Source: Evansella caseinilytica (GTDB taxonomy: Bacteria > Bacillota > Bacilli > Bacillales > Salisediminibacteriaceae). Taken from it: DNA of 64,000 nt. Each line of letters begins with the position of its first letter. Positions within the stretch are counted from its first letter, which is position 1. Below are positions 25,332-34,299 of the stretch, one piece after another. The notes beneath the pieces were generated by a model. That model ran no database searches. It was not told where the DNA came from and saw only the letters and a list, made by a program, of their open reading frames with translations. The stretch covers positions 186,001 to 250,000 of the forward strand of contig NZ_FNPI01000004.1 of assembly GCF_900107275.1 (NCBI RefSeq), read 5' to 3'. Made by a program: the position numbers and the translations under genes.

Positions 25332-26245
25332 TGAACGTCTTAAAAAAAATGGGGATGAGCATCCGAACATATGAAGGACAGAAAGTACTTTGGGGTATTC
25401 TATTTGTTTCTCCATGGCTGTTGGGCTTTGTGTTTTTTTTTCTGATACCACTGTTAACGTCATTGCAGTATAGTTTCAGTAATATCGAAGCCAGCTCAGA
25501 GGGATTGCAGATGACGTTTGTCGGCTTTGCCAATTTTATAGAGGCATTAACGGTAAATACAAACTTTAACAGGCAATTAATTGAGTCCATGATGGATATT
25601 GTCATCAATGTCCCCTTAATCATTATTTTCAGCCTGTTTATCGCTGTTATTTTAAATCAAAAGTTTTTTGGCAGGTCACTCACACGCGCCATCTTTTTTC
25701 TTCCGGTCATCTTGGCATCAGGGGTCATTTTAACCCTTGAATCAACAAGTCTCGTTCAAGAAATTAACCAGCAAAACGCAGCCTCCGGAGGGTTAGCCAA
25801 TGCCCTTGGTGCTTTTGAATTAGAAAGAATCATGCTAAGAGCCGGTGTGAACGAATTTATCGTCAGTTACTTAACAGGAGCAGTCGGGCGAATTTATGAA
25901 ATTGTCAGTCAATCCGGCGTTCAGATTTTAATTTTTCTGGCCGGCATCCAAACGATCTCCCCGCAGATTTATGAAGCAGCGAAGATGGAAGGAGCAACCG
26001 GCTACGAAGCGTTTTGGAAAATCACCTTGCCGATGGTCAGCCCGCTGATACTGGTGAATATGGTTTATACGATTATCGATTCGTTTACAAGAAGTCCAGT
26101 AACTGATCTGATTTTGTCGACAGGTTTTGACAATTTTAACTTTGGACTTAGCTCCGCAATGGCATGGCTGTATTTCGTCTCAATCATGCTCATATTACTG
26201 ATCAGTACGTACTTCATCTCGAAAAAAGTCTTCTATCAAGAATAA
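25328..26245 (+). CDS. sugar ABC transporter permease, second pair, first subunit
   Basis: A 305-residue membrane permease starting KVLWGILFVSPWLLGFVFFFLIP. The EAA motif is EAAKMEGATGYEAFWKITLPMVSPL. It carries a larger extracytoplasmic loop than usual (about 135-175, ESTSLVQEINQQNAASGG...). ATGA overlap with the DUF5696 gene implies co-translation. It is not closely similar to the permeases at 18823-20657. Confidence 0.9.
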   Translation: MMNVLKKMGMSIRTYEGQKVLWGILFVSPWLLGFVFFFLIPLLTSLQYSFSNIEASSEGLQMTFVGFANFIEALTVNTNFNRQLIESMMDIVINVPLIIIFSLFIAVILNQKFFGRSLTRAIFFLPVILASGVILTLESTSLVQEINQQNAASGGLANALGAFELERIMLRAGVNEFIVSYLTGAVGRIYEIVSQSGVQILIFLAGIQTISPQIYEAAKMEGATGYEAFWKITLPMVSPLILVNMVYTIIDSFTRSPVTDLILSTGFDNFNFGLSSAMAWLYFVSIMLILLISTYFISKKVFYQE

Positions 26246-26356
26246 ATATTAAGAGAAGTATGTGGTCGTCCTTCACAAAAATAATGAGTTGAAGTGTGTT
26301 CTCAGATAAACTTGAAATCATACTCTTATAAAATTCGTTTAGAAAGGGTGGGTATA

Positions 26357-27298
26357 TTGAGGCTAGCTCGTTTCTTGAAGCTATATAAAATAAAACGCTT
26401 CTCCTGGTCATTTATACGCTTCGTGCTAATTGCCGGTTTATCCTTTGTGATTCTTTATCCGATTCTGCAGAAGATCTCCACCGCGATTAAGCATCCGAGT
26501 GATCTTTATTCACCGATTGTCGTCTGGATTCCAGAGAATTATACTTTAGACAATTTTAAAAATGCGCTGTCAATCATGAACTATTGGGACACATTATTTA
26601 ACACATTTGCTCTTGCCGGCCTGACAACATTGTTAACGACCGCATCTTGCGCTCTTGCCGGTTATGCATTTGCGCGCCTGAGATTTAAAGGCAGTAAAGT
26701 GCTGTTTGCCGGTGTTATCCTGACGATACTCGTCCCGCCTACAACGATTCTTATACCGATGTATATGAATTTAAGAGAATTCAGCTTGGGTGGCATCATT
26801 CCTTTACTGACCGGAAGGACGGTGAATCTTTTAGACTCCTATTGGCCGTTTATTCTCACATCGATAACGGCAAATTCGCTGAAGGCTGGATTGTATATCT
26901 TTATATTCACACAATTTTTTAGAGGAATCCCAAAAGTGATCGAGGAGGCTGCCTATATTGATGGAGCAGGAGTGGGGACTACTTTTTTCAGGATTATGTT
27001 ACCAAATGCTTTTCCCGCCATTGTAACGGTATTTCTGTTTTCCTTTGTGTGGCAGTGGAATGACAGCTTTTATACGACAACGTATTTGACATCAAGCAAT
27101 GTCATGTCAACACAGCTGTCCTCCCTGCCATATAACTTATCTAACGTTCTTGGCAATACAACAAATTCAGACCCGTTTTACTTAAGTATGGTGCAGGATA
27201 CCGGCATTCTGCTAGCGATTCTCCCGCTTATTATTATTTATATCTTTGTTCAACGCTACTTTGTTCAAAGTGTGGAGCGTACCGGAATTGTTGGATAG
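26357..27298 (+). CDS. sugar ABC transporter permease, second pair, second subunit
   Basis: A membrane permease of 313 residues with EAA motif EAAYIDGAGVGTTFFRIMLPNAFPA. The TTG start at 26357 is chosen because AAAGGGTGG lies 5-6 nt upstream; a longer frame back to 26294 has no ribosome site. The 110-bp gap to the previous gene shows no terminator. Last gene of the uptake operon, followed by a minus-oriented family A repeat. Confidence 0.88.
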   Translation: MRLARFLKLYKIKRFSWSFIRFVLIAGLSFVILYPILQKISTAIKHPSDLYSPIVVWIPENYTLDNFKNALSIMNYWDTLFNTFALAGLTTLLTTASCALAGYAFARLRFKGSKVLFAGVILTILVPPTTILIPMYMNLREFSLGGIIPLLTGRTVNLLDSYWPFILTSITANSLKAGLYIFIFTQFFRGIPKVIEEAAYIDGAGVGTTFFRIMLPNAFPAIVTVFLFSFVWQWNDSFYTTTYLTSSNVMSTQLSSLPYNLSNVLGNTTNSDPFYLSMVQDTGILLAILPLIIIYIFVQRYFVQSVERTGIVG

Positions 27299-27344
27299 GC
27301 TGTACTTTTCGACATAGCATGACTAGAAGAGCGTGTTTAAAAAG

Positions 27345-27687
27345 GCAATGGTTCCGCACGATGCACCCCAATTCCGCCTAATTTCTGCTCACGTCCTGCG
27401 TCTGCTGTTACTGGCGCAAATTTACTCGATGAAGCACATTCAGGTTGCATTTGTGAGCAACGGCGAAATGTCGTCATCCTGACTCCAGAAAACCACTCAC
27501 AGTCGGCCTGAAAAGAATGCAGCGGCTCCACCCATTGTCTCTTCCTCTGCTAGTAGAACACCGACGTCGATCCAAGTGCCATCGCGCGCGATGACACGAT
27601 GAGACAGCTCGCAGCATTTCAGTGAAGTACGGCTCGTTGCTTCGAATTTGTTCAAAAAGATAAAAAACGATCTTTTTGAACAAACAC
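27345..27687 (-). repeat. dispersed structured repeat, family A, copy in minus orientation
   Basis: Read on the minus strand it starts with GTGTTTGTTCAAAAAGAT and its complement (arms 27670-27684 and 27647-27661, 15 bp perfect), then GAAGCAACGAGC, the GTCATCGCGCGCGATGGC palindrome (about 27578-27595) and GCAGAGGAAGAGACAATG. The distal part is diverged. A family B-like scrap (GAGCGTGTTTAAAAAGGCA) abuts its far end at about 27330. The hairpin lies directly in front of the xylanase ribosome site. Confidence 0.72.
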
Positions 27688-27704
27688 TAAAAGGAGGTTA
27701 TTTC

Positions 27705-28730
27705 ATGCATGATACATGCCATGGAACACCAAAGCTTTATGAAGTGTTTGACAAGGACTTTTTCATCGGTGCAGCAGTTAACACATCGACGATAAAAAGC
27801 CACGATGAGCTGCTAAAGCACCATTTTAACAGTATAACCGCTGAAAACGAAATGAAGTTCGAGAACGTTCATCCGGCAGAAAACAAGTATACTTTTGACC
27901 AGGCAGATCAGATCGTTGCCTTTGCCAATGACCAGGGCAAAAATATCAGAGGGCATACATTAGTGTGGCACAATCAAACACCTGCCTGGGTGTTTGAGAA
28001 CGAAGAAGGAACAAATATTAGCCGATCCATGCTTTTGGAAAGAATGGCATCCCATATGGAATCGATTATCGGTCGTTATAAAGGAAAAGTATACTCCTGG
28101 GATGTTGTGAATGAAGCTGTATCTGATAAAAGCGGCGAGTTTTTAAGACCGTCACCATGGCTGAAAACTATCGGGGAAGATTATATTGCTAAAGCATTTG
28201 AATACGCCCGTCAAATTGATCCTGATACCTTATTATTTTATAATGACTATAATGAATTTGTCCCTGAAAAACGAGACAAAATTTATCGTCTCGTGAAGTC
28301 AATAGTTGATAAAGATATCCCTATTGATGGCATTGGCTTGCAGGGGCATTGGAATTTAGAGTTCCCCTCTATCGACCTCATTCGCCGTGGTATCGAAAAG
28401 TATGCCAGTCTCGGTTTGCAGCTGCATATTACAGAACTCGATATATCTGTATTCTCACATGATGATAAAAGAACGGATGTCAAACAACCCAGTGAGGATA
28501 TGCTAATTCGCCAGGCGGAACGTTATCAAGAGATTTTCAGCTTATTCAAGGAATACCGGGATCATCTTACCTCTGTCACATTTTGGGGAGTAGCCGATGA
28601 TGATACATGGTTAGACAACTTTCCTGTAAGGGGCAGAAAAAATTGGCCATTTTTATTTGATGAGCTGCATCAGCCTAAACAATCCTTTTGGGAAATCGTA
28701 AAATTAGCTCGCCAGGCGGCTGAGCGTTAA
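27705..28730 (+). CDS. cytoplasmic GH10 endo-beta-1,4-xylanase
   Basis: Retaining GH10 (beta/alpha)8 enzyme of 341 residues that cleaves xylo-oligosaccharides. The acid/base is E137 in WDVVNEAVS and the nucleophile E244 in HITELDIS; substrate-binding HTLVWHNQTP (84-93) and the FWGVADDDTWLDNFP signature are also present. There is no signal peptide, so it acts on imported oligomers like Geobacillus/Bacillus intracellular xylanases. ATG 27705 follows AAAGGAGG; an upstream extension comes from the repeat. The GH43 gene follows 12 bp later. Confidence 0.95.
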   Translation: MHDTCHGTPKLYEVFDKDFFIGAAVNTSTIKSHDELLKHHFNSITAENEMKFENVHPAENKYTFDQADQIVAFANDQGKNIRGHTLVWHNQTPAWVFENEEGTNISRSMLLERMASHMESIIGRYKGKVYSWDVVNEAVSDKSGEFLRPSPWLKTIGEDYIAKAFEYARQIDPDTLLFYNDYNEFVPEKRDKIYRLVKSIVDKDIPIDGIGLQGHWNLEFPSIDLIRRGIEKYASLGLQLHITELDISVFSHDDKRTDVKQPSEDMLIRQAERYQEIFSLFKEYRDHLTSVTFWGVADDDTWLDNFPVRGRKNWPFLFDELHQPKQSFWEIVKLARQAAER

Positions 28731-28742
28731 GGAGGGTAATCA

Positions 28743-30251
28743 ATGGGCAAGATTACAATGAATAATCCGCTCATTTGGGCAGATGTGCCTGACCCAAGTG
28801 TTATACGTGTGAACTCAACGTATTATATGGTTAGTACCAGTATGCATTCCATGCCTGGCTGTCCAATCATGAAATCAAACAATTTAAGAGATTGGCAGTT
28901 GGTCAATTATGTGTTTGAAACATTGGAAGGAAACGATGCACATAACTTAAAGGACGGTCATCATATTTACGGCAAAGGTTCATGGGCCGCTTGTCTCCGT
29001 TATCATAATGGCGTGTTTTATGTATGTTTTTCCAGCAATGACATGAATCAATTCTATGTTTATACCACGAACAACATTGAGCAGGGGCCGTGGGAACGGC
29101 ATGTTATCGACGGACTATACCATGATCCAAGTCTTCTGTTTGATCAAGGTCGTGTTTTTGTTATCCATGGTAATGGCCGTATCAGCATAACAGAGTTGAC
29201 GGAAGATGCAACAGCCCGTAAACGCGACGGAGTTAACCAGCTGTTATTCGAGACGGAAAGCGAGGGAATCGGCCTGCGGTGTGAAGGCTGCCACGCCTAT
29301 AAGCTAAACGGCTATTATTATTTATTTTTTATCGAATGGCCAAGCACGGGCAACAGGCGCAGACGTCAGCTTTGTTATCGCTCTGAAGACTTATTTGGTC
29401 CATACGAAAGAAAAATTATTCTCGATGACGACATGGACTATGATAATCAAGGCGTTGCTCAAGGGGGAATTGTTGAAACTGCGGAAGGGGAATGGTATGC
29501 GATCTTATTTCAAGATCATGGCGCTGTCGGGCGCGTCCCTGTAATCGTTCCGTTAATGTGGTCAAACAACTGGCCGTTGCTTGGAATCAATGGCAAGGTC
29601 CCAAAATCATTCGCAGCTCAATTACCTCACGCAGAACAAACGGCCATCGTGAGCAGCGATGAGTTTGACTATCAGGAAAATCGGTTAGGTCTCAAATGGC
29701 AATGGAACCACAATCCAGACAACGCTCTGTGGTCATTCACCGCCAGACGAGGCTTTTTGCGCCTTGAAGCCGGACATTTGGCAAAAAGTGTGGAGTATGC
29801 GCGAAATACTTTAACACAACGCACGGAGGGACCGAGATGCAGCGCAGCTACTTTAATGGACCTTCGTCAAATGAAGCCTGGGGATAAAGCGGGTCTGGTC
29901 GCATTACAACATCATTTTGGGACAATTGGCGTTGAAATTGCCGACAACAGAGAAAAATGGATCACCATGTCAAGGAAGGGAGAAGATGGACTGGAAGAAA
30001 AGGTGGAATCAATCCCATTTCATGGTGAGCGCATTTACTTGAAAATGAGCTTTAACTTCATTGATAATACGGACGCCGCAACATTTGCTTATTCTGAAGA
30101 TGGAGAGAACTGGCGTCAGCTTGGAACGATTTTACAATTGAGATATACATTAGATCATTTCATGGGGTGTAGAATCGGACTGTATAACTATGCAACCAAG
30201 CAGCCGGGCGGCATTGTTGATTTTGCTTATTTTCGATATGAGAAATGGTGA
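28743..30251 (+). CDS. GH43 beta-xylosidase/arabinofuranosidase with C-terminal concanavalin-like domain
   Basis: Five-bladed propeller (about residues 8-300) plus C-terminal beta-sandwich (about 320-500), the architecture of large intracellular GH43 enzymes. Catalytic positions: the base aspartate in VPDPSVI (residue 17), the second aspartate in YHDPSLL, and the acid glutamate in LRCEGCHAYK. It would release xylose or arabinose from the xylanase products. Ribosome site GGAGGG precedes the ATG, and it forms an operon with the GH10 gene. It differs from the XynD-like enzyme at 11094. Confidence 0.9.
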   Translation: MGKITMNNPLIWADVPDPSVIRVNSTYYMVSTSMHSMPGCPIMKSNNLRDWQLVNYVFETLEGNDAHNLKDGHHIYGKGSWAACLRYHNGVFYVCFSSNDMNQFYVYTTNNIEQGPWERHVIDGLYHDPSLLFDQGRVFVIHGNGRISITELTEDATARKRDGVNQLLFETESEGIGLRCEGCHAYKLNGYYYLFFIEWPSTGNRRRRQLCYRSEDLFGPYERKIILDDDMDYDNQGVAQGGIVETAEGEWYAILFQDHGAVGRVPVIVPLMWSNNWPLLGINGKVPKSFAAQLPHAEQTAIVSSDEFDYQENRLGLKWQWNHNPDNALWSFTARRGFLRLEAGHLAKSVEYARNTLTQRTEGPRCSAATLMDLRQMKPGDKAGLVALQHHFGTIGVEIADNREKWITMSRKGEDGLEEKVESIPFHGERIYLKMSFNFIDNTDAATFAYSEDGENWRQLGTILQLRYTLDHFMGCRIGLYNYATKQPGGIVDFAYFRYEKW

Positions 30252-30265
30252 TAAAGAAGGTGATA

Positions 30266-30705
30266 AGGGGGGTGTCTCAAAAGGGTGTTTTTTTCCCTTT
30301 TGAGACACCCCCGAAGCAATGAGCCACACTTCACCGAGAAGCTACGAGCTGACTCATTGTGTCATCGCGCGCGATGGCACTTGGATCGACATCAAGTGCA
30401 ATACTGGCAGAGGAAGAGACAATGAGCGAAGCTGCGGCATCTTTTCAAAAGCCCGATAGGAGTGGTTTTTTCCTAGCGAGCGTGCAGCCACGAGCACAGC
30501 TTCGATGCCTTTCCCATCGAGCTGTCTCGACGGATAGTCATCTTAGCTGTGCTTGCAGAGGAAGAGACAAGCACGGTGCCATTGCCCTGTTATTTTTTTA
30601 AATAGTTTTGGCTTTTGATACAGCCTCTCTTTTATTTTCAAAAAACAATGGTTACGAATTACGAAAACAGCCAAAAGATAGAAAACGTTCTTCTAGAACA
30701 ATCAC
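30266..30705 (+). repeat. dispersed structured repeat, family A, copy 2 with an added tail
   Basis: The head hairpin is GGGGGTGTCTCAAAAGGG (30268-30285) with its complement (30295-30312), followed by the same 320-bp body as copy 1. Arms differ from copy 1 but remain perfectly paired. The tail 30638-30705 (TTACGAAAACAGCCAAAAGAT...) matches the inner part of the 13859 element. Directly downstream of the GH43 gene, where it can act as terminator. An 80-codon reading frame inside is not conserved in the other copies. Confidence 0.8.
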
Positions 30706-30821
30706 TATTAGAAAATGGCCAGGGGACGCCACTTTGGTTTGGAGCAGCACAGGTTTAATAAGTTATGAAAGAAAGGGTTTATCTAGCGTGATTATTTATG
30801 TGATGAAATGGGGTGTAAGAA

Positions 30822-32498
30822 TTGGGGAATCTGAGTAGACATAATCATCCATTATGGTTGGCTGTAATCGTTTTGATGAATGGCCTGCTCGGTTGTGAAA
30901 GTAAAGATAGCTTAGGAGATAGGCCCCTTGTTAACAGCAGAGAAGAAATTGCTTATCAGCATGCTGGGCTGACAAAATACAATCCTGCTGTAGAGCTGAC
31001 ATTTGTCAGAGGAACTAGCGAGAACCTGGAAGCTTTGGTTGGACGATTTCCTGGCGAGACATTGGCAGATAATCGCTGGAGCAGACTTTATTATGAAGTA
31101 TTAGGAATTGACATAAAGTATGACTGGATAGCTGAAGTCGCGCTATTTGACTCAAAATTAGCTACAGATCTTGTCTCGGGGAATTTGCCTGATGTCTCGA
31201 AAGTAAATGCTCAACAAATGAGAGAATTAACCAATGCTGGATTCATTCAAGATCTTAGCACGGCATATGAAATATATGCCACCCCATTTACAAAGGAAGT
31301 CATGCGTCAGGAAGGAACAGCCCCTTTTGAAGCGGCGACAATAGATGATAAACTCATGGGGATACCGGACATCCAGTCCTCAATAGAGGGAACCCAATTT
31401 TTGTGGATTCGAACCGACTGGTTGGATCAGCTCGATTTAACTCCCCCTGAAACAATGAAGGATGTGTTAGCTATTTCCAAAGCATTTACAGAGCAAGACC
31501 CGAACCAAACCGGGGAGGATGATACGTATGGGTTGGCATTATCGAATCATTTATTTGATCCTGTGCTGAGTATCATTGGTTTTATGGCGGGATACGGGGC
31601 ATACCCAAATATTTGGATTGAGGATGAATCAGGCGACCTCGTTTATGGTGGTATTCAAGAAGAAGTAAAAGAAGCTTTGCAAGTTCTTCAGGATATGTAT
31701 AAACATGGCCAGCTTGACAGCGAATTTGTCTTTAAAGACGGTAATAAAATGAAGGAGCAAGTTGTTAATGGCAGCATTGGCATGCTTTATGGAGAACAAT
31801 GGAGCTCATTTTTTGTTGAAGATAGCCGACAAAACAATCCAAACGCTGAATGGAAACCGTTTCCGATCGTCTCCAACTCTGGTGAATTACCAAAAGTTCC
31901 GTTGAGCAGCCGCACCGATTATTATTGGGTCGTGAGAGAAGGCTATGAACATCCGGAAGCTCTGATTAAATTGATTAATTTACATTTAGAGAAGAATTGG
32001 GGAGAAACGGCAGAATACGAGATTTATTACAGTACCCCGTATCCGGCTTGGCAATTATCCCCGATTACACCGTATCCGGTGTTGAAAAATTTGGAGGCTT
32101 ACCGGCAGATTGAACATGCTGTATTAACAGGGAAATACTCAGAGTTAACCGGAGAAGCAAAAGCTATTTATATGAACATGGAAGACTATTTATTAAATGA
32201 TGATGACACAGGTTGGGGCTGGGTATTAACCTATGGATTTGATGGTGCCTTTTCCATTTTAGAGCAATACATGAATAACGATCAATTATTGATAGACGAG
32301 TTTGTGTGGGCACCGACAGATACGATGCTCGAATTACAACCTATCCTGTACAACCGCCAGCTTGACATATATCAGAATATTATTTTAGGAAGCCCAATCA
32401 GTCAATTTGATGAGTTTGTTGAAGATTGGGAGAGGATGGGTGGAGCGAAGATCACCGAAGAAGTTAATAAAATATATAAGGAACGAAAAAATAAGTAG
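30822..32498 (+). CDS. extracellular solute-binding lipoprotein beside the sensor kinase
   Basis: A 558-residue LplA/YtcQ-type binding protein with lipobox LLGC (about residues 22-25, NGLLGCESKD). Visible features include ELTFVRGTSENLEALVGRFP, VSGNLPDVSKVNAQQMRELT and the C-terminal EEVNKIYKERKNK. Starts at TTG with a weak ribosome site. No permease genes are next to it. Either it feeds one of the two upstream permease pairs or it presents ligand to the sensor kinase encoded 55 bp downstream. Confidence 0.85.
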   Translation: MGNLSRHNHPLWLAVIVLMNGLLGCESKDSLGDRPLVNSREEIAYQHAGLTKYNPAVELTFVRGTSENLEALVGRFPGETLADNRWSRLYYEVLGIDIKYDWIAEVALFDSKLATDLVSGNLPDVSKVNAQQMRELTNAGFIQDLSTAYEIYATPFTKEVMRQEGTAPFEAATIDDKLMGIPDIQSSIEGTQFLWIRTDWLDQLDLTPPETMKDVLAISKAFTEQDPNQTGEDDTYGLALSNHLFDPVLSIIGFMAGYGAYPNIWIEDESGDLVYGGIQEEVKEALQVLQDMYKHGQLDSEFVFKDGNKMKEQVVNGSIGMLYGEQWSSFFVEDSRQNNPNAEWKPFPIVSNSGELPKVPLSSRTDYYWVVREGYEHPEALIKLINLHLEKNWGETAEYEIYYSTPYPAWQLSPITPYPVLKNLEAYRQIEHAVLTGKYSELTGEAKAIYMNMEDYLLNDDDTGWGWVLTYGFDGAFSILEQYMNNDQLLIDEFVWAPTDTMLELQPILYNRQLDIYQNIILGSPISQFDEFVEDWERMGGAKITEEVNKIYKERKNK

Positions 32499-32553
32499 TG
32501 ACAAAAAATCAAATGAAAGCGTGACACCTGGACATATCGGAGGATAAAAAATA

Positions 32554-34299
32554 ATGGATCAAGCGGCATTTTCATCGCGAAAGTATTTATTTGTACGACT
32601 CCTGGTGCTGTACCATATCGTCATCCTTCCCATTATATTGTTAGGTTTGTATTTGTATACATGGAGTTATAATAACGCACGGGAGGAAATATCAAGACAT
32701 ACATCCATTCAATTAAATAGTTATTTGGAAAATCTGAATCGTGAAATGGAATGGATGGAAGGTCAGCAATATGATCTTTTACAGGAAAATGACTTGCGTA
32801 AAATTGCGCTTACGTGGGACACGATGGACATTGTTGAGAAAAAATCAAGCTTGAATTATTTTGTCAATCGCCTTACCTCCATCAAAAATACCAGTGCCTA
32901 TATAAAAGATATTTACATTCACATTCCCACAATTAATAAAACGCTCTCGGCACTTCACGCCGTTCAAGACTTCGATCAGTCTAAATATGCTTTTAACTTT
33001 AATAATAGAGCAAAATATCAACCGATAAGTTTACTAGATAAGACGCTGAGCCTTATCGTTGCTAATATGAGCAGAGATATTGACGGGGAACCTATTTATA
33101 GCGTTGAGATAGCGCTTGATGACAAAAAGCTTGAGCAATCATTAGAATCAATTAATATGTACGAGGAGAGTGAAATATTTTTACTGTCAGACGATGGGGA
33201 CATGCTGTGGTCTTCAAATGAAATATCACCTGATTTTCTGCAAAAATATTTAAATATTATTTTAGAGGGGCAAGATGATAACTCGAATATTATTACTATA
33301 GAAGGTGATAAGTATCATTTCGATCATGCTTATTCCGAGCAACGGGGGGTCTTTATCGTCAGTTATTTGCCGGAAGATATGGTGAAGAGACCGCTATCTA
33401 TTTTTAAGAACTGGTTCTGGGTATTCAGTATTTTTACCGTTGTTGCGATTGTCATCTACTCCTATTTTACTTATACGCTCGTCCATCGTCCTTTGCTGCT
33501 GCTGATAGATGGTTTCAAGCGGATGGAAAATGGCCGCTTGGATACGCCGATTGAGCATGAGAAGGAAGATGAATTCGGATTTTTATACAACCGTTACAAT
33601 AAAATGCTGGCTAAGTTAAAATTATTAATTGATCGCGACTACAAGCAAACGTTAATGGTGCAAAAAGCGGAACTCAAACAACTGCAATCGCAAATTAACC
33701 CACATTTTTTATATAATAGTTTTTTTATCTTGAATTCCCTGGCTAAAACAGAAGACACTGAACGAATCGAACTATTTACTAACATGCTTGGTGAATATTT
33801 TAAGTTTATAACACGAAGCGAGAAAAATCTCGTACCGCTGGTTGAAGAAATTAGACATGCCCGTATGTATACGGAAATTCAAAATATGCGCTTTTCCAGA
33901 CGAATCACTGTGAAATTTGATGAATTACCAAAAGAGCTGGAACAAATAAAAGTACCTAAGCTTATTGTACAACCAATTATTGAGAACGCTTATAAGTATA
34001 GTCTGGAAAGGCTGTCTGATCATGGTGTTTTGTCAGTCAGCTTCGACAAACGTGGTCATGAGGTCGCCATCGTTGTTGAAGATAATGGCGGAACGATTAG
34101 CGATGATGAGATTGCCGCCTTGAAAAGGCGTGTTGCCGACATAGAGCAGGAACAAGAGCTTACAGGCCTTGTAAATATTCACCGAAGAATCGTTTTAACT
34201 TATGAAAAAGGCAGTGGCTTGTTTTTAACGAGAAGCGCATTGAACGGTTTAAAAGTGAAAGTCCGAATCATTCTAAAGGAGAGTTATAAGGATGTATAG
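32554..34299 (+). CDS. sensor histidine kinase, YesM/LytS-like type
   Basis: A 581-residue membrane kinase: first helix about 13-34, extracellular sensor about 35-285, second helix about 288-310, HAMP region about 310-365. Then the His_kinase domain with QSQINPHFLYNSFFI carrying the phosphorylated histidine, and an ATPase domain with N-box IVQPIIENAYKYS and G-box VVEDNGG. GGAGGAT lies 6 nt upstream of the ATG. It overlaps the response regulator gene by 8 nt. Likely senses a plant oligosaccharide, judged from context only. Confidence 0.92.
   Translation: MDQAAFSSRKYLFVRLLVLYHIVILPIILLGLYLYTWSYNNAREEISRHTSIQLNSYLENLNREMEWMEGQQYDLLQENDLRKIALTWDTMDIVEKKSSLNYFVNRLTSIKNTSAYIKDIYIHIPTINKTLSALHAVQDFDQSKYAFNFNNRAKYQPISLLDKTLSLIVANMSRDIDGEPIYSVEIALDDKKLEQSLESINMYEESEIFLLSDDGDMLWSSNEISPDFLQKYLNIILEGQDDNSNIITIEGDKYHFDHAYSEQRGVFIVSYLPEDMVKRPLSIFKNWFWVFSIFTVVAIVIYSYFTYTLVHRPLLLLIDGFKRMENGRLDTPIEHEKEDEFGFLYNRYNKMLAKLKLLIDRDYKQTLMVQKAELKQLQSQINPHFLYNSFFILNSLAKTEDTERIELFTNMLGEYFKFITRSEKNLVPLVEEIRHARMYTEIQNMRFSRRITVKFDELPKELEQIKVPKLIVQPIIENAYKYSLERLSDHGVLSVSFDKRGHEVAIVVEDNGGTISDDEIAALKRRVADIEQEQELTGLVNIHRRIVLTYEKGSGLFLTRSALNGLKVKVRIILKESYKDV

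Noticed and set aside
27337-27683. Minus-strand frames of 64 and 69 codons upstream of the xylanase
   Set aside because: They lie in the reverse-oriented family A repeat and disagree with frames in other copies.
27648-27704. 19-residue N-terminal extension of the GH10 xylanase
   Set aside because: It is translated repeat hairpin; AAAGGAGG directly before the ATG at 27705 gives a better start.
30359-30601. 80-codon reading frame inside the second family A copy
   Set aside because: Not conserved in copy 1; no ribosome site; repeat sequence explains it.
30608-30838. 76-codon reading frame before the binding lipoprotein
   Set aside because: Starts within repeat tail, lacks a ribosome site and overlaps the better supported lipoprotein start.
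32509-32522. TGAAAGCGTGACAC as a cre site before the sensor kinase
   Set aside because: Deviates from the consensus at several positions and lies directly before the kinase gene, with no promoter hexamers found.
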